Positions 46,769-55,894 of a stretch of DNA of 64,000 nucleotides are shown here, piece by piece. The stretch covers positions 950,129 to 1,014,128 of the forward strand of contig NZ_JAFNMJ010000001.1 of assembly GCF_026537325.1 (NCBI RefSeq), read 5' to 3'. Source of the stretch: Bifidobacterium sp. B4142 (GTDB lineage Bacteria; Actinomycetota; Actinomycetes; Actinomycetales; Bifidobacteriaceae). Numbering within the stretch: the stretch's first letter is position 1; every line of letters starts with the position of its first letter. Made by a program: the position numbers and the translations under genes. The notes under the pieces were generated by a model, which was not told the origin of the DNA, did not search any database, and worked only from the letters and a program-made list of their open reading frames with translations.

Positions 46769-47664
46769 CGATGACGACGGAAAAACCGCCCTTCGCAGGC
46801 TTTGAGGTACTGCTGATCACAGGCATGTCCGGCGCAGGCCGCTCCCGCGCCGCCGACTCCATGGAGGACATGGGCTGGTATGTGGTCGACAACATGCCCC
46901 CGCGCCTGCTGGTGCCCCTGGTCGACATGATGACCTCGGCCGGAAGCTCTCTGCACCGCCTGGCCGCCGTCATCGACGTCCGGTCCCGCTCCTACTTCGA
47001 CGACCTGTCCGCCGTGCTCAGCCACCTGGACGACCTGGGTGTGCGTTGCCGCATCCTCTTTTTGGATGCCTCTGATCAGGTGCTGGTCAAGCGCTATGAA
47101 TCCGTCCGCCGACCCCACCCCCTGCAGGGCTCGGGCCGTCTGATCGACGGCATCCAGGAGGAGCGCCGCCTGCTGAGCGGACTCAAGGAGCGTGCCGACA
47201 TGGTCATCGACACCTCCAACCTGAGCATCCATCAGCTGTCCACCCGCCTCTACGAAATGGTCCTGGGCTCCGGTCCGACCACCGTGGGCGTGCACATCAT
47301 GAGCTTCGGCTTCAAGTACGGCCTGCCCATCGATGCCGACTTCGTGGCCGACGTGCGCTTCCTGCCCAACCCTTACTGGGTTCCCGAGCTGCGGGACCTG
47401 AACGGCCATGACGGCCCGGTTCGGGACTATGTGATGGCCAGCGAGGGCGCCAAGGAGTTCCTGGATGCCTACACCACCGCCATTCTGACTGCGCTCAGCG
47501 GCTATGCACGCGAGGACAAGCACTATGTGACCATCGCCTTTGGCTGCACCGGCGGACAACACCGCTCAGTAGCCATGGCCGACGCTCTGGCCGCCCGATT
47601 GCGGTCCCGGGGAATGGAGGTGACCGTCTCGGCCCGCGAGCTGCCGCACCGTTCCCGCGGATAG
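46765..47664 (+). CDS. rapZ: RapZ/YvcJ-family nucleotide-binding protein
   Basis: A 299-residue P-loop protein: Walker A GMSGAGRS (20-27), then DNMPPRLLVPLVD and DVRSRSYF, with the C-terminal domain FGFKYGLPIDADFVADVRFLPNP and GCTGGQHRSVA. In enteric bacteria RapZ guides RNase E to a small RNA; in Gram-positives (YvcJ) the role is less clear and includes GTP/ATP hydrolysis and competence effects. The gene is coupled to aroE. The usual next gene of this string, the yvcK/cofD-like gene, is absent and whiA follows directly. Confidence 0.93.
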   Translation: MTMTTEKPPFAGFEVLLITGMSGAGRSRAADSMEDMGWYVVDNMPPRLLVPLVDMMTSAGSSLHRLAAVIDVRSRSYFDDLSAVLSHLDDLGVRCRILFLDASDQVLVKRYESVRRPHPLQGSGRLIDGIQEERRLLSGLKERADMVIDTSNLSIHQLSTRLYEMVLGSGPTTVGVHIMSFGFKYGLPIDADFVADVRFLPNPYWVPELRDLNGHDGPVRDYVMASEGAKEFLDAYTTAILTALSGYAREDKHYVTIAFGCTGGQHRSVAMADALAARLRSRGMEVTVSARELPHRSRG

Positions 47665-47784
47665 CCAAAGGCGCAATTTGTCCAAGATATTCGGTATCAC
47701 AGTAATCCGGTGGTCGGCACGGCAGGTGTGTCGCGCGGCCAAGAAGTATTCATTTTTCAGTATTTTTTCGTAGGAGGACGGCTC

Positions 47785-48744
47785 TTGGCCCTACTTGATG
47801 ATGTCAAAAGCGAGCTGGCCGCGATTGACAACGAACCCCCCTCTGCCAAGAAAGCACAATCGGCGGCTATGATCCGCTTCGGCGGCGGTCTGCACATCAT
47901 TCAGCGTCACATTGTGGTGGAAGCGCAATTCGACTCCCTGCCGGCAGCGCAGTGGTTGCAGAACACCATCAGGGACGTCTACGGCCATGATTCCGATCTG
48001 ATCCAGGTCAAGCGTCAGGCCCCCACCGGCAACCTGACCCGCTACTCGGTCCGTGTGCTGCGGGCAGGTGGCGCCCTGGCCCTGCAGACCGGTCTGCTGG
48101 ATCGCCGTAAGCATCCGGTTCGCGGTCTTCCCGCCGACATCGTCTCCGGCAACATCGCCCAGGTCAAGGCCGCATGGCGAGGAGCCTTCCTGGCCCATGG
48201 CGAGCTGTCCGACCCGGGCAAGGCCTCCTACCTGGAGATCGTCTGCCCCGGATCCGAGGCCGCCCTGGCATTGGTGGGCGCCGCCCGCCGTCTGGGCATC
48301 AACGCCAAGGCCCGCCAGGTGCGCAGCTCCGAGCGCGTCACCCTGCGTGACCCGGACGTCATCGAACGCATGCTCAACCTGATGGGCGCCCCTAAGTCCT
48401 CCCGTGAGTGGACCGGCAAGCGCAGCGATGGGGAGTCCCGCGGCAAGGCCAACCGCCTGGCCAACTTCGACGATGCCAATATGCGCCGGTCGGCCAAGGC
48501 TGCCGTCGAGGCCAGCGCCAAGGTCACCAAAGCCTTCGAAATCCTTGGCGACGACATACCTGAGAATCTGCGTGCGGCCGGCCAGCTTCGTCTGGATCAC
48601 CGTGAGGCCTCCCTTGAAGAGTTGGGCCGCCTTGCCGACCCACCGGTCACCAAGGATGCCATCGCCGGACGTATCCGCCGTCTGCTGCAGCTGGCCACCA
48701 AAGTCGAAAAGAAGAAGACCGAGGAACTGGCCAAACAAGAGTGA
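47785..48744 (+). CDS. whiA: WhiA DNA-binding regulator
   Basis: A 319-residue protein with the N-terminal LAGLIDADG-like region ([21 protein letters not shown]) and a C-terminal helix-turn-helix ([29 protein letters not shown]). WhiA controls sporulation and division in Streptomyces and affects division and metabolism in non-sporulating Gram-positives. The start is a TTG at 47785: TAGGAGG lies 7 nt upstream and the resulting [13 protein letters not shown] is the family N-terminus. The 120-nt gap after rapZ suggests that whiA has its own promoter. Confidence 0.94.
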   Translation: MALLDDVKSELAAIDNEPPSAKKAQSAAMIRFGGGLHIIQRHIVVEAQFDSLPAAQWLQNTIRDVYGHDSDLIQVKRQAPTGNLTRYSVRVLRAGGALALQTGLLDRRKHPVRGLPADIVSGNIAQVKAAWRGAFLAHGELSDPGKASYLEIVCPGSEAALALVGAARRLGINAKARQVRSSERVTLRDPDVIERMLNLMGAPKSSREWTGKRSDGESRGKANRLANFDDANMRRSAKAAVEASAKVTKAFEILGDDIPENLRAAGQLRLDHREASLEELGRLADPPVTKDAIAGRIRRLLQLATKVEKKKTEELAKQE

Positions 48745-48823
48745 GATAGCTCACACAGGTCGGTCTGCCTGAGTACCATGGCAGGGGAGCGGGCGCATTG
48801 ACCCGCGGTCAGAAAGGATACGC

Positions 48824-50020
48824 ATGAAAACACTGAATAGCCTCGGTGATCTCAAGGGCAAGCGCGTGCTCGTCCGCGCGGACTTTAACGTGCCGCTGGA
48901 CGGCACCACCATTACGGACGACGGCCGCATCCGCGCCGCCTTGCCGACAATCAAGCAGCTTCGTGACCAGGGCGCCAAGGTTATCCTCATGGCCCACCTG
49001 GGTCGACCCAAGGGCAAGGTCGTTCCCGAGCTGAGCCTGGCCCCCGTGGCCGCTCGCCTCAGCGAGCTGCTGGGCGTGCAGGTTCCTCTGGCTGAGGACA
49101 CCTATGGCCCAGATGCCCATGCCAAGGTGGCCGCCATGAACGACGGCGACGTGGTTCTGCTGCAGAACGTGCGCTACAACCCCGAGGAGACCAGCAAGGA
49201 CGAGGCCGAGCGTGACGCCTACGCCCGCAAGATCGCCGACCTGGGCGACGTCTTCGTCTCAGACGGCTTCGGTGTAGTCCACCGCGCCCAGGGCTCAAAC
49301 TACTCCGTGGCCAAGTTCCTGCCCTCCGCAGCAGGCCTGCTGGTCGAGAAGGAAGTCAAGGCACTATCCAAGGCGACCGAGAATCCCGACCGGCCCTTCA
49401 CTGTGGTCTTGGGCGGCTCCAAGGTCTCTGACAAGCTGGGCGTCATCGAGAACCTGCTCAGCAAGGCCGACCGTCTGGTCATCGGTGGCGGCATGGTCTT
49501 CACCTTCCTCAAGGCTGAGGGTTATGAGGTGGGCTCCTCCCTGCTGGAAGAGGATCAGGTCGACACTGTCAAGGGCTACATTGCCACTGCACGCGAGAAA
49601 GGCGTGGAGCTCGTCCTGCCCACCGACATCGTGGTGGCTGACGAGTTCAAGGCGGATTCACCCCACCAGGTGGTTCCCGCCGATGGCATCCCTGCAGACA
49701 AGATGGGTCTGGACATCGGCCCTGACTCCCAGAAGCTCTTCCATGACAAGATCGTGGACTCCAAGACCGTGGTCTGGAATGGACCCATGGGCGTCTTCGA
49801 GTTCCCGGCATTCGCCGATGGCACCCGGGCTGTGGCCCAGGGCCTGGTCGATGCCACTAAGGCTGGAGCCTTCACCATCGTCGGTGGCGGCGACTCTGCC
49901 TCGGCCGTGCGCAACCTCGGCTTCCCTGAGGACGGCTTCTCGCACATTTCCACCGGTGGCGGTGCCTCGCTGGAGTTCCTTGAGGGCAAGGAGCTTCCGG
50001 GTCTGAAGGTGCTGGAGTAA
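48824..50020 (+). CDS. pgk: Phosphoglycerate kinase
   Basis: A 398-residue glycolytic enzyme transferring phosphate from 1,3-bisphosphoglycerate to ADP. The substrate site [11 protein letters not shown], then [10 protein letters not shown] and the nucleotide site [13 protein letters not shown] and [13 protein letters not shown] are intact. AGAAAGGA precedes the ATG. It follows whiA by 79 nt and is followed by a long hairpin before tpiA. Confidence 0.97.
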   Translation: MKTLNSLGDLKGKRVLVRADFNVPLDGTTITDDGRIRAALPTIKQLRDQGAKVILMAHLGRPKGKVVPELSLAPVAARLSELLGVQVPLAEDTYGPDAHAKVAAMNDGDVVLLQNVRYNPEETSKDEAERDAYARKIADLGDVFVSDGFGVVHRAQGSNYSVAKFLPSAAGLLVEKEVKALSKATENPDRPFTVVLGGSKVSDKLGVIENLLSKADRLVIGGGMVFTFLKAEGYEVGSSLLEEDQVDTVKGYIATAREKGVELVLPTDIVVADEFKADSPHQVVPADGIPADKMGLDIGPDSQKLFHDKIVDSKTVVWNGPMGVFEFPAFADGTRAVAQGLVDATKAGAFTIVGGGDSASAVRNLGFPEDGFSHISTGGGASLEFLEGKELPGLKVLE

Positions 50021-50037
50021 AATCGGCAGACAGGCGG

Positions 50038-50082
50038 GCAATGCCGGGTCACCGGGTTTCGCATCCGGCGGCCCGGCATTGC
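50038..50082 (+). terminator. 11-bp perfect hairpin between pgk and tpiA
   Basis: GCAATGCCGGG (50038-50048) and CCCGGCATTGC (50072-50082) are perfect inverted repeats; the 23-nt loop can pair further (CCGGG with a following CCGG). No T-run follows. It may be a partial terminator or processing element lowering tpiA transcription relative to pgk. Confidence 0.45.
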
Positions 50083-50110
50083 TGTTGGTACGCGGATGGA
50101 AAGGTCTGGT

Positions 50111-50893
50111 ATGGCACGCATTCCCCTGGTGGCCGGCAATTGGAAGATGAATTTCGACCACCTGGAAGCCACCTATTTCGTGCAGAAGCTGGCCTGGCTC
50201 CTGCGCGACGCCCACTTCGACCGCAGGCGTTGCCAGGTGGCGCTGATGCCCGCCTTCACTGCCCTGCGCTCCGTCCAGGTGCTGGTGGAGGCCGACAACC
50301 TGCCCATCGAGTATGGGGCGCAGGCCGTCTCCGTCACCGCCCAGGGAGCCTTCACCGGGGATGTGTCCGCTGACATGCTGGCCCAGCTGGGCTGCAGCTA
50401 CGTCATTGTGGGCCACTCCGAGCGACGCAAGTACCATCCCGAGGACGACGCCAACATCGTCGACCAGGTCCGTGCCGTCCTGGCTGCGGGCATGAAGCCC
50501 ATCCTCTGCGTGGGGGAGAGCTACGAGGAGCGCCGCCAGGGCATCCAACTGGACTTCGCCGTGGGCCAGGTCAACGACGTCACCCGGGACCTGGCCAAGG
50601 AGGACATGGAAAACCTGATTGTGGCCTACGAACCGGTCTGGGCCATCGGCACCGGCATGGTGGCCACCCCGGACACCGCCCAACAGGCCGCCCGGGCCAT
50701 CCGCGACCACATCTCAGGCAAGTTCGGAGAGCCTGCCGGCCAGGCCGTGCGCATCCTCTACGGTGGCTCGGTCACTTCCAAGAATGCCTCCCAGATGATC
50801 ACCCAGCCGGACGTGGACGGCTTTCTGGTGGGCGGCGCCTCCCTGGACGTGGAGGAGTTCGCGCGGATCGTGCGACTGGCTGCCAAGGGTTGA
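50111..50893 (+). CDS. tpiA: Triosephosphate isomerase
   Basis: A 260-residue enzyme interconverting dihydroxyacetone phosphate and glyceraldehyde 3-phosphate. Catalytic residues are visible: the lysine in GNWKMN, the histidine in VGHSERR and the glutamate in AYEPVWAIGTG; the phosphate loop is YGGSVTSKN. ATG at 50111 gives the standard MARIPLVAGNWKMN start behind GGAAAGG; an ATG five codons upstream overlaps that ribosome binding site. Confidence 0.97.
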   Translation: MARIPLVAGNWKMNFDHLEATYFVQKLAWLLRDAHFDRRRCQVALMPAFTALRSVQVLVEADNLPIEYGAQAVSVTAQGAFTGDVSADMLAQLGCSYVIVGHSERRKYHPEDDANIVDQVRAVLAAGMKPILCVGESYEERRQGIQLDFAVGQVNDVTRDLAKEDMENLIVAYEPVWAIGTGMVATPDTAQQAARAIRDHISGKFGEPAGQAVRILYGGSVTSKNASQMITQPDVDGFLVGGASLDVEEFARIVRLAAKG

Positions 50894-50953
50894 TGCGTTT
50901 TTCCCCGGGTATCTGTATACTTGTTCCCAGTTCCTTACATGGAGGTATGTGCC

Positions 50954-51202
50954 GTGACCATTGTCAAGATTGTGCTCGAAGTCGTTGTGATCCTCGCCAG
51001 CATACTGCTGACCATGCTGATTCTGCTGCACAAGGGCAAGGGCGGCGGCCTGTCCGATATGTTCGGCGGCGGAATCGGCTCCAACGCCGGCACCTCAGGT
51101 GCAGCCGAGAAGAACCTGAACCGGCTGACCATCATCGTGGCCCTAATCTGGGTGGCCATCATCATCGCCTTGGATCTCATTACCAAGTACAAGCTGGCCT
51201 GA
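50954..51202 (+). CDS. secG: Protein-export membrane protein SecG
   Basis: An 82-residue protein with two membrane helices (about 3-25 and 55-76) linked by a glycine-rich loop (HKGKGGGLSDMFGGGIGSN), the SecG pattern. It assists SecYE in protein export. The GTG at 50954 is chosen because GGAGGT at 50941-50946 is 7 nt upstream; frames opening at 50921 or 50939 would put that site inside the gene. It ends the uvrA-to-secG string and is followed by a Rho-independent terminator. Confidence 0.9.
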   Translation: MTIVKIVLEVVVILASILLTMLILLHKGKGGGLSDMFGGGIGSNAGTSGAAEKNLNRLTIIVALIWVAIIIALDLITKYKLA

Positions 51203-51230
51203 TTCCATCAGACAATACCTAAAATATTTG

Positions 51231-51255
51231 ACCCCGGCATTGACCGGGGTTTTTG
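51231..51255 (+). terminator. Rho-independent terminator after secG
   Basis: ACCCCGG (51231-51237) and CCGGGGT (51244-51250) form a 7-bp stem with a 6-nt loop followed by a run of five T, 28 nt after the secG stop. Confidence 0.85.
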
Positions 51256-51434
51256 CATATCTGGACGACTTTAGTGCGGGCTCCTAGTCCTTGACTATTA
51301 CCACAATATGTCATTCACAATGCACCGATAATCCAACGATTCAGCCGCCTGACGGATAGAGTAGAGAATGGTGTGCCCGACGAGCGGCGCATCACACAAT
51401 GTCGTGCAAGCTAAGCAAGCGAAAGGAAGTGCTC

Positions 51435-52193
51435 ATGGCTGAGCAAGCTGCACCGAGCCTGGAGGGCTGGTTCTGCCTCCACCTCTTCTGGAAGATTGAT
51501 TGGGCCAAGTGGCGCAGAGCGCCGCAGGACGAGCGCCGAGAATGCCTGGATCAGTTCAAGGCCCTTGCCGCACAGCTGGACGCGGTCCAGTCCCAGGGTA
51601 AGGGAAGCCACTACTGGTGTCAAGTCAATGGGCAAAAGGCCGACCTGGGCCTGATGGTCCTCAGGGAGACCCTGGAACAGTTGCAGGAGGTCGAAACCTC
51701 CCTGGAGAAGCTGCGCTTCTCCGATTATCTGGAGCCGACCATCTCCTATGTGTCGGTCACCGAGGTGGGCCTCTACTCGGGCAAGCCGACCACTGACCGC
51801 GGTTGGTCCTACGTCGACGCCAGCCTGCATCCCAAGACGCCCGACAAGCCCTACATTTGCTTCTACCCCATGTCGAAGACCCGCGTCCCCGGCGCCAACT
51901 GGTACACGCTGCCCTACGACCAGCGCAAGGCCTATATGCACGACCACGGCAAGATCGGCCGTTCCTACGCCGGGAAGGTCTCCATCATCCTGACAGGTTC
52001 CATTGGTCTGGACGACTACGAGTGGGGCGTTACCTTGTTCGCCGACGACCCCATCGAGTTCAAGAAGATCGTCACCGAGATGCGCTACATCGAAGCCAGC
52101 TCCATCTATGGCGAATTCCCCTACTTCCTGGTAGGCACCCAGACCGATCCTGAGCGCATTGACAGGCTGCTCACGGACCAGATGGGACAGTAG
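51435..52193 (+). CDS. hemQ: Coproheme decarboxylase (HemQ/ChdC)
   Basis: A 252-residue protein of the chlorite-dismutase-like fold in its HemQ form. The core YICFYPMSKTR (with the tyrosine region of the active site), WYTLPYDQRKAYMHDHGKIGRSYAG (with the likely proximal histidine) and DDYEWGVTLFADDPIEFKKIV are all present. It turns coproheme into heme b by two decarboxylations, the last step of the coproporphyrin-dependent pathway of Gram-positives. The ATG at 51435 has AAAGGAAG upstream. It starts a three-gene unit with an MFS transporter and CpfC. Confidence 0.93.
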   Translation: MAEQAAPSLEGWFCLHLFWKIDWAKWRRAPQDERRECLDQFKALAAQLDAVQSQGKGSHYWCQVNGQKADLGLMVLRETLEQLQEVETSLEKLRFSDYLEPTISYVSVTEVGLYSGKPTTDRGWSYVDASLHPKTPDKPYICFYPMSKTRVPGANWYTLPYDQRKAYMHDHGKIGRSYAGKVSIILTGSIGLDDYEWGVTLFADDPIEFKKIVTEMRYIEASSIYGEFPYFLVGTQTDPERIDRLLTDQMGQ

Positions 52194-52196
52194 CAC

Positions 52197-53594
52197 ATGA
52201 CGACAAGAGAGGGAAGATCAATCCTCGCCACGCCCTTATGGTTCTTCATGGTCATCGTTTTCATCACCCAGCTGGATGGGGGAGCGGTGCCGACCATGAT
52301 GCCGTCCATCACACGGACCTTCGGCCTGACCACCATCGGCTCCTCCTGGGTGGTTGGCCTGTACACCCTGGGCCTGGTGGTGGGCACTCCCATCACATCC
52401 AACCTCTCCGATGCACACGGGACCAGGAAGGTCTTCCTCTGGGAGCTGGCCTTCTGGTTCCTTGGATGTCTGATGACGGCGGTCTCGCCCAACTATGCAG
52501 TCATGCTGCTGGGCCGGTTCATCCAGTCTCTGGGAGACAGCGGCATCATGGTCCTGTCCATGAACGTCCTTCTGCAGCGCGCCCGGAGGAACAGCCAAGG
52601 CAGGAAGGTTTCCACGGTGGGCATCATCGCCGGCCTTTCCGCCATGGTCAGCCCGGTCCTTTCGGGCATGCTCCTGGGCATCACCCACGGATGGCGTGCC
52701 TACTACTTCATGATACTGCCCTTTTTAGCCATTTTGTTCATACTGGCCTGGTTCATGATGGGCGATTCCCAGACCGACCGCGCCTGGAAGACCGACTACC
52801 TGGGCCTGGGCTCCTTCAGCGTAGCTCTGGCCCTGCTGATGGTAGCAATCACCTTCCTCCAGTACGGAACCACCTACCTGCTCCTGATCATCGGATGCCT
52901 CCTGGTCGCAGTGATGGCCGGCGCGGTATTCCTGTTGCATGAGCGTAATCTGGGCGGCTCAAGCGAGACCATGCCCTTCCTGCCCATCCGCCTGCTGAAG
53001 CTGCCCTCCTATGGGCTCACCCTGCTGCTGGGAATGCTGGGAGGCATGTTCTTCTCCCTCTTCGTATACATTCCAACCTATGTCCATTCAGTCTTCGGGC
53101 TCCCGGTCCGTTCGGCCGGCATGGTCATGGTTGGCGTCGGGCTCGGTTCTGTGGTCGGGTCCTGGCTGGGCGGGCTGCTGGTCGACAAGTTCGGCTACCG
53201 GACCACGCTTGTCTTCTCATCGTCTTTGATAGGCCTGATGGCCCTGATGATCACCCTGACCCTGCACAATCTGCAGCTCTTCATGCTGCTGTCTTTCCTG
53301 ATGGGGGTCGGCATGGGCTCGATGATGTCCTCGCCGCTCCAGGTGATCGCCGGAAGGCTGGCCGGGCCCGAAAACCGTATGCAGGCCATAGGCGGGCTGT
53401 CCGCTTGTAAGAAAATCGGCACCACCATCGCCCCCCTGCTCTTCGCCTCGGCCATTGAACTGGGCAAGGTGGGCGGACAGGCTGGACTGGCCTCTTACAG
53501 GAACATGTTCCTGGTGGTCATCGTCATAGCCCTGGTCAATATCGGCCTGACATACTGCATTCCATTTTCACAGAAAGAAGTTGCTGATGACTGA
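52197..53594 (+). CDS. MFS transporter of the DHA2 (14-TM) type, inside the heme cluster
   Basis: A 465-residue membrane protein with about 14 hydrophobic segments. The loop-2 signature GTPITSNLSDAHGTRKVF and the motif LGRFIQSLGDSGIMV match the drug:H+ antiporter-2 group, as does GGLLVDKFGYRT. It starts 3 nt after the hemQ stop and overlaps cpfC by 8 nt. Its place between two heme enzymes suggests a porphyrin, heme or precursor substrate, or protection against porphyrin toxicity. By sequence alone it could equally be a general multidrug pump. Confidence 0.88.
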   Translation: MTTREGRSILATPLWFFMVIVFITQLDGGAVPTMMPSITRTFGLTTIGSSWVVGLYTLGLVVGTPITSNLSDAHGTRKVFLWELAFWFLGCLMTAVSPNYAVMLLGRFIQSLGDSGIMVLSMNVLLQRARRNSQGRKVSTVGIIAGLSAMVSPVLSGMLLGITHGWRAYYFMILPFLAILFILAWFMMGDSQTDRAWKTDYLGLGSFSVALALLMVAITFLQYGTTYLLLIIGCLLVAVMAGAVFLLHERNLGGSSETMPFLPIRLLKLPSYGLTLLLGMLGGMFFSLFVYIPTYVHSVFGLPVRSAGMVMVGVGLGSVVGSWLGGLLVDKFGYRTTLVFSSSLIGLMALMITLTLHNLQLFMLLSFLMGVGMGSMMSSPLQVIAGRLAGPENRMQAIGGLSACKKIGTTIAPLLFASAIELGKVGGQAGLASYRNMFLVVIVIALVNIGLTYCIPFSQKEVADD

Positions 53595-54510
53595 ACCTAC
53601 AGCTGTCCTCCTCATGGCGTACGGCACCCCCTACCAGGAGTCCGACATAAAGGGGTACTACACCAACATCCGCCACGGGCAGGAGCCGCCCAAGCCGCTC
53701 ATGGACCAGCTGGTCGGCCGCTACAAGGCCATCGGTCTGCCCTCGCCCCTGGCCAGGATCACCACGGCCCAGCGCGACGGTCTTCAGGCTGCGCTGGACA
53801 AGGCCCATCCCGGCGCCTACAAGGTCTACGAAGGTTTGAAATACATCGCCCCCTTCATCAAGGATGCGGTCGACCAGATTGCCGCCGATGGCATCACCAA
53901 GGTTATTGGCCTGCCCCTTGCCCCGCATTACTCCTCATATTCGAGCGAGGACTACCACAACCGTGCCAGCAGGGCCATCGAGTCCCATCCGGGCATGGGA
54001 TACCTGCCGGTGCGGTCCTGGTGGAACCACCAGGCACTGATCCGCTTCTGGAGCGATCAGCTGGTGGCCATGAAGGATCTGACCGACCGGCCGGACACCA
54101 AGGTGATCTTCAGCGCCCACTCACTGCCCCTGCGCATCATCCAAGGAGGGGACCCCTACAAGGATGAGGTCATCGGCCTATCCAATGCCGTGGCTCAGGC
54201 CGCCGACCTCAATGAGGACCAGTACGTGCTGGCCTGGCAGTCGGCAGGCCGCACCCAGGAGCCTTGGATCGGCCCTGATTTCGTCAATGTGGCCAAGGAT
54301 CTGATCACCAAGAGCGGCATGAAGACCATCGTCTCCGCCTCCATCGGCTTCATCGCCGACAACCTGGAAATCTGTTATGACGTGGACATTGAGCTGACCA
54401 GGGCCATTGAATCAGCCGGCGGCACCCTGACCAGGTTGAACTTGCCCAACGACAGCCCCGCCCTGATTGCCGCCCTGCAGCAGGTGGTCGAAGAGACCAA
54501 GACAGAGTAG
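53587..54510 (+). CDS. cpfC: Coproporphyrin ferrochelatase (CpfC/HemH)
   Basis: A 307-residue ferrochelatase. The iron-site histidine H178 is in FSAHSLP and the acidic partner E261 in NLEICYDVD; YGTP near the N-terminus and the PLAPHYSSYS motif are also present. In organisms with HemQ it inserts iron into coproporphyrin III, giving coproheme for the HemQ step encoded two genes upstream. The ATG at 53587 overlaps the MFS stop by 8 nt. A strong hairpin follows the gene. Confidence 0.93.
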   Translation: MTEPTAVLLMAYGTPYQESDIKGYYTNIRHGQEPPKPLMDQLVGRYKAIGLPSPLARITTAQRDGLQAALDKAHPGAYKVYEGLKYIAPFIKDAVDQIAADGITKVIGLPLAPHYSSYSSEDYHNRASRAIESHPGMGYLPVRSWWNHQALIRFWSDQLVAMKDLTDRPDTKVIFSAHSLPLRIIQGGDPYKDEVIGLSNAVAQAADLNEDQYVLAWQSAGRTQEPWIGPDFVNVAKDLITKSGMKTIVSASIGFIADNLEICYDVDIELTRAIESAGGTLTRLNLPNDSPALIAALQQVVEETKTE

Positions 54511-54554
54511 TCGTATAAGAGTAGTCACATATCTACTTGGAATTTTGTTGAGAT

Positions 54555-54598
54555 ATCGACTGTGCCCCGCCGGTTCAAACCGGCGGGGCACAGTCGAT
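54555..54598. terminator. 21-bp perfect hairpin between convergent cpfC and tal
   Basis: Positions 54555-54575 and 54578-54598 are perfectly complementary with only CA between them. No T-run lies on either side. Its symmetric position between convergent genes suggests bidirectional termination or protection of both mRNA 3' ends. Confidence 0.7.
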
Positions 54599-54628
54599 AG
54601 TCGCTCGCGGCGGCTGTCAGTCAGGCGC

Positions 54629-55738
54629 TCAGCCGTTGACGCGATCGATGCCCTTCTGTACGTCGGAGAGGACCGAATCCCAGGAGTCGATGAAGGCGGC
54701 GACGCCATCGGCCTCCAGCTTGTCGGTCACGTCCTTGATGCTGATGCCCAGGTCAGCCAGCTTCTGCATCACCTGGTGGCTCTCCTGATAGGTGCCCTTG
54801 ACCGAGGGAGCGCCATTGCCGTGATCGGCCAGAGCATTCAGGGTCTTCTCTGGCATGGTGTTGACCACGTCAGGGGCCACCAGCTCGTCCACATACTTGC
54901 AGTCGGAGTAGGCGGCGTTCTTAGTGCCGGTGGAGGCCCAGAGCGGACGCTGACGCTTGGCTCCCTTGGCTTCCAGGCCAGCCCAGCGAGGATCGTTGTC
55001 AAAAGCCCTCTCGAAGAGCTCATAAGCCAGGCGGGCATTGGCCACAGCGGCCTTGCCCTCCAGGGACTTGGCCTCGTCAGATCCGTTGGCCTCCAACAGT
55101 TTGTCAACCGCAGTATCCACGCGGGAGACGAAGAAGGAGGCCACCGAGCCCATGTGCTTCAGGTCATGGCCGTTCTTGTCAGCCTGGACCATGCCCTCTA
55201 TGAAGGCATCAATGACCTGCTTGTAGCGCTCCAGGGAGAAGATCAGGGTCACGTTGACTGAGATGCCCTTGGCCAGGGTGGCGGTGATGGCGGGTAGGCC
55301 CTCTAGGGTAGCGGGAATCTTGATCATGGCGTTGGGCCGGTCGACCTTGTTCCAGAGCTCTTCGGCCTGCTTCTCGGTCTCTTCTGTGTTGTGGGCCAGA
55401 CGAGGATCGACCTCGATAGAGACGCGTCCATCCACGTAATCGGTCTTCTCAGCAACCTCGCGGAAGATGTCGGTGGCGTTACGCACGTCGGTTGTGGTTA
55501 GCTCGCGGACGGCCTCCTCAACGGGTATGCGACCCAGTTGCTTGAGCTGTTCGTCATAGGGGCCCACCTGGCTCAAGGCCTTCTGGAAAATCGAGGGGTT
55601 GGTGGTCACGCCCACCACATTGCGCTCGGCGATCAGCTGCTGCAGATTGCCCGACTCGATGCGGGTGCGGCTCAGGTCGTCCAGCCAGATCGAGACACCT
55701 GAATCGCTGGTGCGCTGGGTGTTTGCATTTTCTGCCAT
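54629..55738 (-). CDS. tal: Transaldolase
   Basis: A 369-residue enzyme of the actinobacterial transaldolase type. The Schiff-base lysine is K140 in AMIKIPAT, and VTTNPSIF and ASTGTKN are further family elements. With transketolase it interconverts sugar phosphates, which in bifidobacteria regenerates substrates for the fructose-6-phosphate (bifid) shunt. ATG at 55738 follows AAGGAG; the longer upstream frame is unsupported. It lies 156 nt after tkt on the same strand. Confidence 0.96.
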   Translation of the reverse strand: MAENANTQRTSDSGVSIWLDDLSRTRIESGNLQQLIAERNVVGVTTNPSIFQKALSQVGPYDEQLKQLGRIPVEEAVRELTTTDVRNATDIFREVAEKTDYVDGRVSIEVDPRLAHNTEETEKQAEELWNKVDRPNAMIKIPATLEGLPAITATLAKGISVNVTLIFSLERYKQVIDAFIEGMVQADKNGHDLKHMGSVASFFVSRVDTAVDKLLEANGSDEAKSLEGKAAVANARLAYELFERAFDNDPRWAGLEAKGAKRQRPLWASTGTKNAAYSDCKYVDELVAPDVVNTMPEKTLNALADHGNGAPSVKGTYQESHQVMQKLADLGISIKDVTDKLEADGVAAFIDSWDSVLSDVQKGIDRVNG

Positions 55739-55848
55739 CTTGTCACTCCTTATTTGGGTTCCCGATGGAATCACATTCACTATGCTCTACCGGGAAGTCT
55801 ATTGCTGTATTCCCCCAGGCCCGCGTTTCGGACGTGTTTTGCAGGGGA

Positions 55849-55874
55849 GGGGGCCGGCATCGCGGACGGCCCCC
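55849..55874 (-). terminator. Hairpin between tkt and tal
   Basis: GGGGGCCG (55849-55856) and CGGCCCCC (55867-55874) form an 8-bp GC-rich stem with a 10-nt loop, 20 nt after the tkt stop on the minus strand. No T-run follows, so termination may be partial. Confidence 0.45.
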
Positions 55875-55894
55875 GATTAATCACGATGCCGGGT

